From: Prinia subflava
Lineage: Eukaryota > Chordata > Aves > Passeriformes > Cisticolidae
Length of the DNA: 64,000 nucleotides
Assembly: GCF_021018805.1 (NCBI RefSeq)
Contig: NC_086254.1
Location: 25,171,300-25,235,299 of the forward strand
Direction of reading: 5' to 3'
Each line of letters starts with the position of its first letter. The first letter of the stretch is position 1. Shown here piece by piece: positions 1 through 10,544 of the stretch. Both the position numbers and the translations under genes were made by a program. The notes under the pieces were generated by a model, which did not search any database, was not told the DNA's origin, and saw only the letters and a program-made list of their open reading frames with translations.

Positions 1-2161
1 GCAATTTGGAATTTGTTAAAAGCCAAAATGTACATGACATTCCAAAGACTCCTAAAATAATCACCCATAATTAACAGTGCTGTGACAAGCACACAAGGAA
101 AAACAGTCAGTAGGACACAAACAGCACCACATTCATTCACAACAAGGTTCAATGTGTTGAGAGAAGGTTTGAGGTTAAAATGAAGGCTCATAGTGGATGT
201 ATTCTCACATACAGCAAAGCATGTAGAAAAACTCTGCTATCATCCAGTTTCTTAACTGGCTTGAATCCTGGAGAATATAAGTCATTTCCACTGCTGCATT
301 TCGAGGCAGTTTCCCTTAACACAAGCTTCACCTTACAGTGTTTTGCAGGATTATCTTAAAATAAAATGCAGAATTTTAAAAAGAAAAATAACTACCAGAA
401 ATTTGAAAGGAAGGAAAGAACTCATACAAAGTATGAGGGCATTTTCATGTTTTCAGGTATTTCATCCTTTTCTCTTTGTTGGCTGATTTGAGCTGCAACA
501 TTAAACACGTTGGCAGAAGAGAACAGCAAAAACATCACCTCTCATTATTGCTGCCTCCCTCTGGACCTCACCTCACAAGCATGAAGAAACTCACCCAGAT
601 GATGTTCTGTCACCACAGCCAAAGAAGCCACATCACTCTCATAAATTAAATTTGGCTGGAAGAGTAGCAAAGAAGAACAGAGTGCCAAGCATATTTTTGT
701 TTTGCTAAATGAAAGGACGTTCTATCATTTCAGCTAGAACCCATATGTCACTCACACCAAGGGATATCAGTAACACATTTCCTTCTGAAGAAAGAACACA
801 ATGAACCAATTAATCAAATCTTAAAACAAGGATGAAAATTATTACAGCCATTTGTTAAAATACAAAAGGGCATTAAGAAAACAAATGGCAGTATCTGCTA
901 TGGTTAATGCAGTGATGTTTTCAGTATCCCAGGCTTCTCTCTGGGACTTGAGCATTTCTGAATGCAGGAGTTTCTTAGCTCTCTTCTCTGATTCACTAAA
1001 AATGAAGAGATTTATTCTGTCTCTACCTAACATGAATCAGGGATAAGACTATTGAAATAAATGTGTCTGATTCTGCACTGGCTCATATCCTTTTCCTAGA
1101 ACTTTGTGAGGGCATTTTGAAACCCTCCTATTTATGTACTTAGATGACAGACAGCAAAAGTAGTGCTGAGCCCACCTAAATACAACCTGAAGCTATGAAT
1201 TTATTTGAAGCTGGCAGCCTAAACTAAAGAAGCACCTCCAAACAGTTGTGAATCCTATGATGGTTGATAGCCCAGAGCAAGCGTCTCATTATTAGACATA
1301 TAAAAAATGCCAGGAAATGGAGAAGCAGCCTCAACTAATAAGTATACCTAAAGTGAATAATAATTTAAGAGTCTCAAAGAGGTCCATGACATCAAGACTG
1401 GAGTACTACAGAAATGGAAGGAGATGAAAGAAAGAAAATACAGTTGTAGAACCACAAGCTCCACCTCCTTCCCCATGTTACCAGGAAGTGCAGGTGGGGC
1501 ATCTGCGTGGACTTTGAACAGATTTTTCTGAAAACTCATAATCTGGTAACAGGCAAATTTCACAGACAGAGGCACCATCCCTCATTAGACCAGTGAGTAA
1601 ATCCTTGTGTGTTAAGTGTGGAATCAAAGACAGATACACAGACAAGTGAAGAACATCACTGCAATCATTTCTGATGTACAGCTCTATCATTAGACCTTTT
1701 CCTCCAACAAAAAATAAAACCAAAACTCTGGAGCATTTGCAATAGATTTTTTGTCCTTTTCACTGTCATTGTAAGTTTTTCAATGTCGGACAGAAAAGCT
1801 GTTCTAATTTCATTAATAATGAAGTATGTTCCTCTTGAAATCTTTTTTCTCAGAATAGTAAAGTAAACCTGAAGTGAACCACAATGCCCGGTGCTGTTCA
1901 AGCAAGTCCTGGACAGTTCACAGCCCAGAGCAGATAATTTCATTTTATCACAACACTTCTGTTGACAAACAGAATGAGGGACCCTTCCACACTCAAAAGC
2001 ACTTATCCCTAGTGTTAGTGCAAGCAGCTGGGCAGCTCACCAGTACTGCTGGCCTGGCCCCTGGACAATACTTTCCTCAGAAGGGGGATTTCTTACAGAG
2101 ACACCTGCAGAAGCACAAAGAATCTGGAATTCAGCTCACTCCTGTGAACTGCTGAGGCACT

Positions 2162-2262
2162 TCAGACTCCCAGAATGGGTCAGGCTGGAAAGGACCACTC
2201 TGGGTCATCTGCTCCTGCTTCCGCTGTGTCATCCCAGAGCTCAGAGCAAATAACCGAGAGAC
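2162..2262 (+). repeat. CR1-type LINE 3'-end remnant
   Basis: The segment carries the recognisable CR1 tail wording: AGAATGG-GTCAGG-TGGAAAGGACC, then a CATCTGCTCC block and GTCATCCCAGAGC. A second remnant at 61.34-61.45 kb has the same blocks in the same order, which supports a shared family. It is diverged and truncated with no coding part. CR1 elements dominate the LINE content of birds and other sauropsids, which supports the taxonomic call. Confidence 0.65.
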
Positions 2263-4018
2263 TTCAGGATTTTAGCACATTTATTCCAATGGTTTCAGCA
2301 GAAAATCCAGGTGAGTGCTAAGGATTCCAGCCCAAAAGAAATTCAAATTAAAGCCCTCATTCCAAACAGTTAAGCATCTTCATTGCCTGCTTGATTGAAT
2401 AGTACAAGTGACTAAATGAGATTGCTAAAGCTAAAGTTCTACATGAGCAGAACCTTTGCAATAACTAACCTGCAAAAAACTAAAATTATCAAATTGGAAA
2501 AGCAACACCATTTCAATTGCTAAGGACAAAGCACTGGTGGCTATTGGTCTCCTTATTTAAGTGGTGTTTATTTAAAGCCATTAATTAACAGAACCCTGAG
2601 ATCACATAATGTTGGCTGGGTAGAATTTCTATTTCCACACCATATACACATAAAATTCAAAGTGAAAGGCTTAAAAGCTTAATGCAGTGAAGACAGAAAA
2701 TATTAAACTGCTCAAATCCTCATTTCTCTGGCCTTTTGCTCACCCCAGTCTCCTATCACTTTTTTTTTTTCCTTAAAAGACATTATGTGTTAGGAGAGCA
2801 AAGCAGCCCGGGGAGGTGATATTTTACCATTGTCTGTGCCATTAATGCAGTTAAAAAATCTTCAGACTGGAAAAATCAGACAGATGCATCTTCCAGGTTC
2901 ACATGTGCCAACTCCATCTGTTAAATCATTAAAACACAGGCTTGGCAGATTCTGGAGAAAAACACATTTGTTTTCACTATAAAGAGGAAGAGTAAACTTT
3001 CTTTCTGTTCTTACAACTTCCCCCTCCCCCATAATTACTTTAATGTGAAAGTCTGCATGAGTGGATACTATTTAAGATGCTACTGAAAGAGGTTTTGATT
3101 GAATTGGGATGTGTGTGTGTCAAGTTATATGTCATAATCCAGGTTAGTCAAAGCACTGTTAATCAAAGGTTTATGTATACATTAAGGTGCATTTATTTTT
3201 ATTGCATATATCATGTTACACCACCCATTTAAACACTGATTTTCCTTATAGCAATGAACTTATTCAGGTTAATTTCAAGGCAGAGTTTACATAAGGAGCA
3301 GCAAATTTGATTAAAGAAAGCTACCAAACCCTGAATGAAAAAATTAATAACAATAAACATTTTTCCAAATCTGTAATGAAAAAAATATTTTCTACCTTCA
3401 GGACAAAGAAAAGCAACAAGATCTTAACCTCAATTTAATACTAACATCCTATATTTTCCCAGTATTCCCAGTACTATTGACATTGAGAAAATAGATTTAT
3501 GCTTTTTCCTACTACAGCACTGTACAACCATTTTCACTATGGCAACATTACCTATAGTGCACACACCTAAAAAATGAGCATTTTGAGTGCAACTAAGTAT
3601 AAAATAGGATGAACCTAGACATGAGTACGACTGTGAATAATTTAAATCCCAAGACCTCCCATAGCTGCTATTAAAACAACAGATTGCTGCTGAATGCATT
3701 TCTTTCTCTTTGTATTCTACAGCAGAATGGAATTTCATTCTCTAGGCTTGTTATTTTAAGTAACACGTATCCTATTTAAAGTAAATGTTTGGAAATTTTG
3801 TCTTTTTTGTATTTGCTTAGCAGCTATTTTCTATCATCATCTAAACATAGATTTTCTCTGTACTGTTCTTAATAGCAGAGTAAAGAAATTAAAAGCTATT
3901 GGTGATCAAGATATCCACCTTTGCAAAATACAGACATTTTCAGAAAGGATGTTCCACTGCAGTACCCCCAAGTTTCACTGAGCCATCATCCCTGCCATTC
4001 TGTGCATCAGGACTCATA

Positions 4019-4327
4019 AAACAGACTTGAAACCGGCTCCGGAACCGGTCGGAACCGGTTTGAACCGGTCGGAAACAGTTTGAACCAATAGGAACCGCTC
4101 CGGAGCCACTCCAGAACCGCTCTGGAACCGGTCGGAAGCGCCCTGGAACCGGCTCCGGAACTGCTCCAGAACCAGCTCGAGAACCGTTCTGGAACCCATT
4201 CGAGAATCTTTCCGGAGCAGTCCGGAACCCGCTCGAGAACCGTTCCAGAGTGGCTCTGGAACCAGCGCCAGAACCGGTCCGGAACTGCTCGGGACCGCTC
4301 TGGGACCGGTTGGAACTGACTCTGGAA
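4019..4327. repeat. Degenerate 10-12 bp GAACCGGTC minisatellite
   Basis: About 27 head-to-tail units of 10, 11 or 12 bp, with the common form GAACCGGTCG or GAACCGCTCCG. GAACC is almost invariant while the second half of the unit drifts (GGTCG, GCTCC, AGCTCGA, GTTCTG). The array is GC-rich inside AT-rich flanks and contains many ACCGGT palindromes. The lack of stop codons on the minus strand produces two overlapping 171-codon open frames; these encode only low-complexity Ser/Arg/Phe/Val repeats and are not considered genes. Confidence 0.9.
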
Positions 4328-7300
4328 CCAAGTACCCACTAAGTGTCTGGAGGAGCTGCTTCCTCCCCAAGAAGAGGTTGGAACATTTCTTTGACTGGAA
4401 CTGGCAATTCCCCTGCATGTCATGGTGCATGGCATGGGTGAACTTCCTGCTCTTCCAAACAACTGTGTAACACCTGGTGAAACTTTTCCAAGAGCTCTCT
4501 CTGCACAGAACTGATGGTGCACTCTGCACTCCCCTCCCAGCTATGATCCTATTACTTATGCAGTCCTAGAAGTGTTCTTAGAACCTGGGAAAATTGCAGA
4601 ACCACTGCTTTGAGTCATCCAACACTTTCCCAAATGTCCTCTTTCACATTACCTACGCATGACTCCCATATGGCTGGGGTCTATCCAGGGAACTGGCTAC
4701 AGCTTCTCCACTGGAGAACAGCCTCAGATTAAATGGAACAAAAAATTTTCCCTCAATACTGAGCAACATAATATTTCCAATCTTCTCATTTTTATAGTAC
4801 CAACATAATTTCAGAGCTGTTCTCAGGCAAGACCAAGACAGCAGAGTACAACATGAGTGCACCAAAGAGAAAAAAGAAAACGCAGGCATATCACAGAACA
4901 CAAAACAGAAAGGGTACTTAAAGCATTTTCCAACAAAAACTGTTAGTCCAAGTATGTACTTTTTCTCTAACAAGTATTTTAATTTATATGCTCAGGGAAT
5001 GCAGATGCAAATGTAGCCAAAAGAGACAATAACTTCATCATGTGATGGCTACAAATAGAGAAATTTGAACTCATATCAAATACTCTCTTAAATTAGAATA
5101 CAATTAGATGCTGATATCACTGCCTGCAATCACCCTCAAGGGAAGCAAAATTGCATGAGACTAACAGAACATTCACTTGATTTAAAATTTACAGGAGGCT
5201 CAAGAAAGTTTCACATGCATTTTACCTCAGAAACAATGTGCTACTTATTCTTCCTAGCAATGATTTTTTACATAGCATTCTGGGAGCAAAATGTAATTTT
5301 CAACAATAACATATTTTCTGACATTCTCTAAGGAAAAATTACTGGTTTCTTCCCTCTAAAAGGATTTCACTGGAATAACATCTGTGTTGAGATTATTGTG
5401 AATATGTTAAACTGACAGCAAGTCTCTAAGGGGCACTGCTCATTAATGTTCTGTGCATAAAATTAAAACTTGAAATATATTTTTCAATTCTTTTTGAATC
5501 ATTTAAGCAATTCTCATGCAAAGAAACTATTGTGCAGCAATAATATATTTGCAGAGTAGGCTATGAAAGCTATTAAAATGTCCCAGACCCCCTGCCTTTC
5601 AGGCAAAAGGAAAAAAGGAGACGCTTTCTGATTTGAAACACGGGCTGTATTGAAACAAAAAATACTTTCAAAGACCATGAGGAGCTTGATTTCAATTTAT
5701 ACAATGCAACAAAATTTAAAATTGTGTCCTTCTCCTTCATCTTTAATTCATATGGTGCCTAGGTGGTTCTCATACCAGCAGGAGAGTTGTGTTAATTGTT
5801 GCACATTGGCATGTACAGGGAATTTTTCCAGTGGGCACAAGTGGTGGCCGTATTCTTTGAAAGTTCATCAGGGCAGCTCTGCAGAACTGGGAGATGTGCT
5901 CTGAGAAAACGCCTGGGACTGAGGGGTTTTATTGCAAACACTTTCTCCAGTTTGAATGAGACAAAGGTCTCCACATCCACAGAACAAATAATTTTGTTTA
6001 GAGGGCATGTATACTTCTTCCATAAAGTACAACAGAAATAGAAGTGTATCCATCAGGTTTACTGTAAAGCAGACTCTCATGTAAATCTTTAGTTTGAATA
6101 AAAAGGAATGAATATGTCCAAAACCAAATAAAATTCCAGGAATTATTGAATTTTTCAAGCATAGAAATCTGCATAAAGCTGTAGCTGTAAGTGCCATTTT
6201 ATGGACAAAAAAGGAACATATTATCATTGGGAAAACAAACATGCCCTCACAGTTTCAAAAGCCACTGGATAATTACAGCCACAATAAGATGAGAGTTCTA
6301 AATTTTGCCACAACATATAATGATTCTAACTAGGCTGTTGGATTACGTTCATAAATGGAATTCAGGAACCCCAATTAACATGTTCTTGATGTGATAGACT
6401 TTAGCAGGATTTTTTTAAATGAAACCAGTCTGTGTCAATGGGACTTCATTACTTAAATCGCACTAATCATAACAAGGCAGTCTCAGGCTGTCTACATCTG
6501 AAATATTATGTAAAAACATTACAAAAAGACACTGAAGTTATGCTCAAATACTCCTCTTTTAGACTTCCACACCTCACACTGCAAACTGTGGAGCAGCAAA
6601 CACAAAATTGCCAGTACTAACTTATATTTTTAGGAAATATTTTCAATGCAAAAACCTAAGCACAGATACACAAATGGATATATAAACACCTCAGCAGAGA
6701 GCTTCATTTTCAGAGGTTCCGACAACGCTGATGTGGAGGGGAAGACATGAGATTAGCGCAGCTGAAAGAAAATAATGAAGCTGCTCTTAAACATTTTAGA
6801 TGTGAAGGTGGCACTTTTGGCTGTGAGGTGCAGGCCTTGAGAAACACAAAGAACACAGACTGGTGACCCCACTGCAAGTTTCCTGAGGGACACCTTCACT
6901 CCCCTCCCTCAGTGCTCTTATCTGCCATCAGTGGAGGGCTTTTGTTCCACTTTTCCAGCCAGACAGCCCAGCCAGAGCACTGCCAGTTGCCTCTACAGAG
7001 CTGCCAGACATCCAGCAAAAGCCATGGCACCACAGGAATGTTTGGGATTTACTGGTCACACACTGGTTTGGCAACAGAGCTCTGGGGTAATTGCCCAGAC
7101 TGAGAGCATGTGCTGCTCCCAGCACTCGTGTGACACTGCCTTGACTCTCCACGCAGAAAACAGCATTTACAAACATCTCTCCAGCAGGACCCTGTGCTAG
7201 AGAAGCTGCACAGCCCCCTGTGCTGGAGCTGCTCCCATGAAGAAAGAATTCCTTTGTGTAACCATCATCTCCACAAGAAAACCAGTTTCTGTTATACCAG

Positions 7301-9466
7301 ACTGTTCTAGTTTGCTTCACAAGTTCAGAAAACAGGTACACAATACAAAGGTTGATTTAGCATCAGTTCTCTAGCACTTGCATCCGAGTATCACATAGAC
7401 TCATATCTCAGCACATTCCATGGGACTGGAGATGCTCATAAACAACTCACAAATCCTTACATAAAACTCAGAAGAGAACAGGTTTTTTTCCCTTAGTAAT
7501 TCCAGACTCTGACACAGAAAGCTTTTGTGTACTAATTTAGATACTTTTCTCCATAAACAAGCATTATACAAACCCTTACCATTCTTGTATCAGGATAGAC
7601 ATGTGAGATTTCCAGAAAACCAAAACTTAACTCAGATTTTCAAGAATGCAAACATTAACAAAGCCAAAATTGCATTATACAGAGTCTTCTGTGGCGGTAG
7701 AGGTTTAAGACATCCACCTACCCTGGGTTGCTCATTTCAGCTCACATCACCTTTTCCTGTCTCCAGTCTGTCTGCTGCCTCCATGCAGAAGCACAACTGC
7801 TTGTGGAGCTGTTCTGTGAAAGCAATTAAAACAGTGAGCTGACTTTCTGCAGAGCCTATTTGATACCCAGACTTCTTTCACAGAGCAACACCACCTGTGT
7901 TTGTGTCAAGACAACACCCTAAAATAATGGAAAAACCTGGACCTAGCACCCAGCACTGCCCTCCTCCAAGCCCTCGTGCATTGCCCCGTCATGTGCTGCT
8001 GGAAGCATTTGTACACCCACACAGAAAATCTACATTTGAGTTAAAGCAGCTCATTTTCCCCTTGGTTAGCTTTAATCCCTATCAGCCAGTACCCAGACTG
8101 CATCAGAACACAGCACCTCTTTTGACTGAGAAAAGGGGGTACAGGGGCTGTAAAAAACCCAAACTGCTTCCCCAGGGGTGGAGCAATGCCTGACACGGGT
8201 AGAAAGTTTCTCAAACTCCAGATACTAATCTGCAACTCTCAAGTTATGGAGAAATTGTAAATTCTTGAAGAACCCTTGTGAGTTCTTTTTCAACAGCAGC
8301 ACTACTGCTTCTAATCCTAATCAGAAGATGACAGGAAGAACTGGAATTTCAGCCTTTATGGCCACATCCAGACAGAATTAACCCATCTTAAAAGCACCAA
8401 GCATTGAGACTTGATTCTATTTAAAGGTGATACATTGAGTGATGTAGGATCTACACGATGACAAATGCTGTTGTATGTAGCTACAAGATCCAGACTTTCC
8501 ACAGAAGTCTCTGGAATCTCAACAGACCTGTGTTCCTGTCATTCCGTATCGTTATTAGCTCATTAAAATCCTATTTCACTTTTTTCTCATAGTGCAATTC
8601 TAATATTGCCCTGTGCTCATAGGAGCCTAATACGACCTATGACTAACTACTCATTTACTACATTCCCTCATCTGAGAAACAAGTGCAAAAGACTTGAACA
8701 TTATAAAGTTCTATTTCTGCAGTATTAGTATAAGAAATTTCATTTCTTTTGACAGATGCTGGTGCAGTTTAAGCCCTGACACAGTAAACTACGGATTTGA
8801 TTGTTTCATTAACAAATTATCTTTTTCACAGAAAGCATCAAAGCAATAAGAAGACTCCTGAGATAAATGTGACAAAGCAGCAGGAGTTAATTAAGTAGGA
8901 CAATGAGTAAACATTTATGGGTGTGATAGGAGACCCAGCTGATTTAATTGCGAGCCTAATTATCAATTAGAGAATCAAGAAATGGCATGTAAGTGAAATA
9001 TTCCATTTGTTGATACTTTAATGATTTTCAGAGACCCAGAAGAGCAGTATTAATTGCTATTTTAGAACTACAGAAGGCTTTTTTTATTCTCTTCTTACTC
9101 AAACAGAGGTTCTTAGTACTTCTAAAACTACTAATAAATGTATATAGCCTTCTCGTACTTAAATATTTAAGGACTTCAGGTCTTTTGGATTTTTTTTTTT
9201 TAAGCCTAATAATTAAACATTCAAACACACTGCCTATAAACCACTCAGCTGAAGTCAAAACCTTTCTTCATTTATTTTCTAGTAAGGATAATAAGTGTCC
9301 AGTGGGGTGAGAGTCCCAATAACTATTTCCAGGGTATTTACACAAGTTAATTTCCAGACAACAGGAAAGAGGTTGGGGAACCATTTAAACCCATGAGGGC
9401 AAAGAGCCAGCTGGCTCCGCTTGTTGTTGAAATACTTTATCCAGCAACTGCAAGAAAATAAAATTA

Positions 9467-9467
<1 letters not shown>

Positions 9468-9497
<30 letters not shown>
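9468..9497. repeat. 30-nt A homopolymer
   Basis: An uninterrupted run of 30 A residues follows an A-rich stretch containing AATAAAATTAC. It may be the tail of an old retroposed sequence or a simple mononucleotide repeat. No target-site duplication or recognisable retrocopy was found on the 5' side. Confidence 0.85.
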
Positions 9498-9500
<3 letters not shown>

Positions 9501-10020
9501 GAGCCGAATTTATTAAATATATTGGAACACAATGAACCCTTTACAAGCTGTAAATATATTCTGGGTTCTCACATAGAAGCCATAAAGTACGTTGAGGTCT
9601 TTCTCAGAACTTCTGTCATAGGCATGTAACTTGTAAAGGACATTTATCAGAAAGAGATCAGACAGATGCTGTATGATAGGACTGATGTGGTTTCCAGATG
9701 AAATAATGTAAAATAATTTTGGTATGTAGCAAGAGGGGCCAGGAACAGGAGAGTACGCTAAAAAGAAGCTTTTCACCATGTTAACCCACACGTGTTTTCC
9801 TCCATTTAAAGACACACACTTCCCCTGGCCTCCAGAGGGGCCCCAAGAAAGCAGGGAGTGGGATTTTTTTTTTTTTTCTATTTTTTTCCCCTGAGATATG
9901 ATTGTAGTGCCACCGGAGGGCTTCCAAAGGATAAGAAGAGTGGATCCTTCCCCTCAGACTGTGTGAGCACCTGTCAATATTTTATTACACACCCCCCTCA
10001 TTAACTTGGGCCCGCCCCTC

Positions 10021-10030
10021 CCGCCATCTT
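10021..10030 (-). promoter_or_regulatory. YY1-like site, promoter copy 1
   Basis: CCGCCATCTT followed by G is the reverse of the AAGATGGCGG core bound by YY1. The same motif recurs at the equivalent place in the second duplicated copy. YY1 sites of this form are typical of CpG promoters close to transcription starts. Binding is inferred from the motif only. Confidence 0.45.
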
Positions 10031-10216
10031 GTGCCCGCCTGAGGGACCTCAAGAAAGCAGGGAGTGGGAATTTTTTTTTAACTTTTTTCCCTGAGCCATG
10101 GCTGTGGTGCCGCGGGAGAGCTTCCAAAGGACGAGAGAAGGCGATCCTTCCCCTCACAGAGTGTGTGGGCACTTGCCAACATTTTATTAAACACGTTCTC
10201 TTCCCGTGGCCCCTCC

Positions 10217-10226
10217 CGCCATCTTG
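10217..10226 (-). promoter_or_regulatory. YY1-like site, promoter copy 2
   Basis: This is the duplicated counterpart of the site near 10021, with CCGCCATCTTGTGCCCGCC conserved between the copies. It sits about 40 bp upstream of the X-box-like palindrome and 320 bp upstream of the CIMIP1 start codon. Confidence 0.45.
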
Positions 10227-10262
10227 TGCCCGCCCACACGAGTTCGCGCCCCTCACGCCGCC

Positions 10263-10275
10263 GTTGCCCCGCAAC
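10263..10275. promoter_or_regulatory. RFX X-box-like palindrome of CIMIP1
   Basis: GTTGCC-C-CGCAAC is a near-perfect inverted repeat matching the RFX X-box form GTNRCC-N(0-3)-RGYAAC, with one departure (C in place of R at the first base of the second half). RFX factors drive motile-cilium genes and the downstream gene encodes an axonemal protein. The site is about 270 bp upstream of the start codon and just 5' of the minisatellite. Function is an inference from motif plus gene class. Confidence 0.55.
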
Positions 10276-10292
10276 GCCCAAGCGGCCGCGGT

Positions 10293-10544
10293 GAATCCGC
10301 GGTGCCGGCGGGGCCGAGGCGAATCCGCGGTACCGGCGGGGCTGAAATCCCCGGTACCGGCGGGGCTGAAATCCCCGGTACCGGCGGGGCCGAGGCGAAT
10401 CCGCGGTACCGGCGGGGCTGAAATCCCCAGTACCGGCGGGGCTGAAATCCCCGGTGCCGGCGGGACTGAGGCGAATCCCCGGTGCCGGCAGGGCTGAGGC
10501 GAATCCCCGGTACCGGCGGGGCTGAAATCCCCGGTACCGGCCCG
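10293..10544. repeat. 24/28-bp GC-rich minisatellite abutting CIMIP1 start codon
   Basis: Ten units were counted with lengths 28, 24, 24, 28, 24, 24, 28, 28, 24 and 20. The unit has the form RAATCCSCGGTRCCGGCGGG followed by GCTG or GCCGAGGC; the long units carry the extra GGC. Every unit has a GGTACC or GGTGCC centre. The last, shortened unit ends exactly at the base before the CIMIP1 ATG, so the array probably forms much of the 5' UTR or core promoter. It is stop-poor in some frames, which explains overlapping open frames here. Confidence 0.9.

Larger units (their letters stand above)
1..9836. other. Gene-poor region upstream of CIMIP1
   Basis: I found no exon chain, conserved protein segment or RNA gene here on either strand. 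The open frames are short, AT-rich and resemble no family I know; the longest pair (4007-4529, minus) only exists because a stop-poor minisatellite lies there. The notable contents are a CR1 remnant near 2.17 kb, the minisatellite at 4.02-4.33 kb and a 30-nt A tract at 9468-9497, each listed separately. Distal regulatory elements for CIMIP1 could lie here but cannot be recognised by reading. Confidence 0.6.
9837..10234. repeat. Tandem duplication of a ~206-bp promoter segment
   Basis: Copy 1 spans about 9837-10039 and copy 2 about 10043-10234. Shared landmarks in the same order are CAAGAAAGCAGGGAGTGGGA, a T tract, CCTGAG, GAGGGCTTCCAAAGGA (GAGAGC in copy 2), GATCCTTCCCCTCA, ATTTTATTA-ACAC and CCCGCCATCTTGTGCCCGCC. 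The copies differ at many single bases and small indels, so the duplication is not recent. It lies directly upstream of the X-box-like site and first exon of CIMIP1. Confidence 0.85.

Noticed and set aside
4007..4529. Two overlapping 171-codon minus-strand open frames
   Set aside because: They lie on the degenerate minisatellite, encode low-complexity repeats and have no recognisable domain or splice context.
9421..9497. Processed pseudogene ending in the 30-nt A tract
   Set aside because: No coding similarity precedes the tract and no target-site duplication was found.
10293..10544. Possible CRISPR array
   Set aside because: Units are directly joined with no unique spacers, in a vertebrate promoter; it is a minisatellite.
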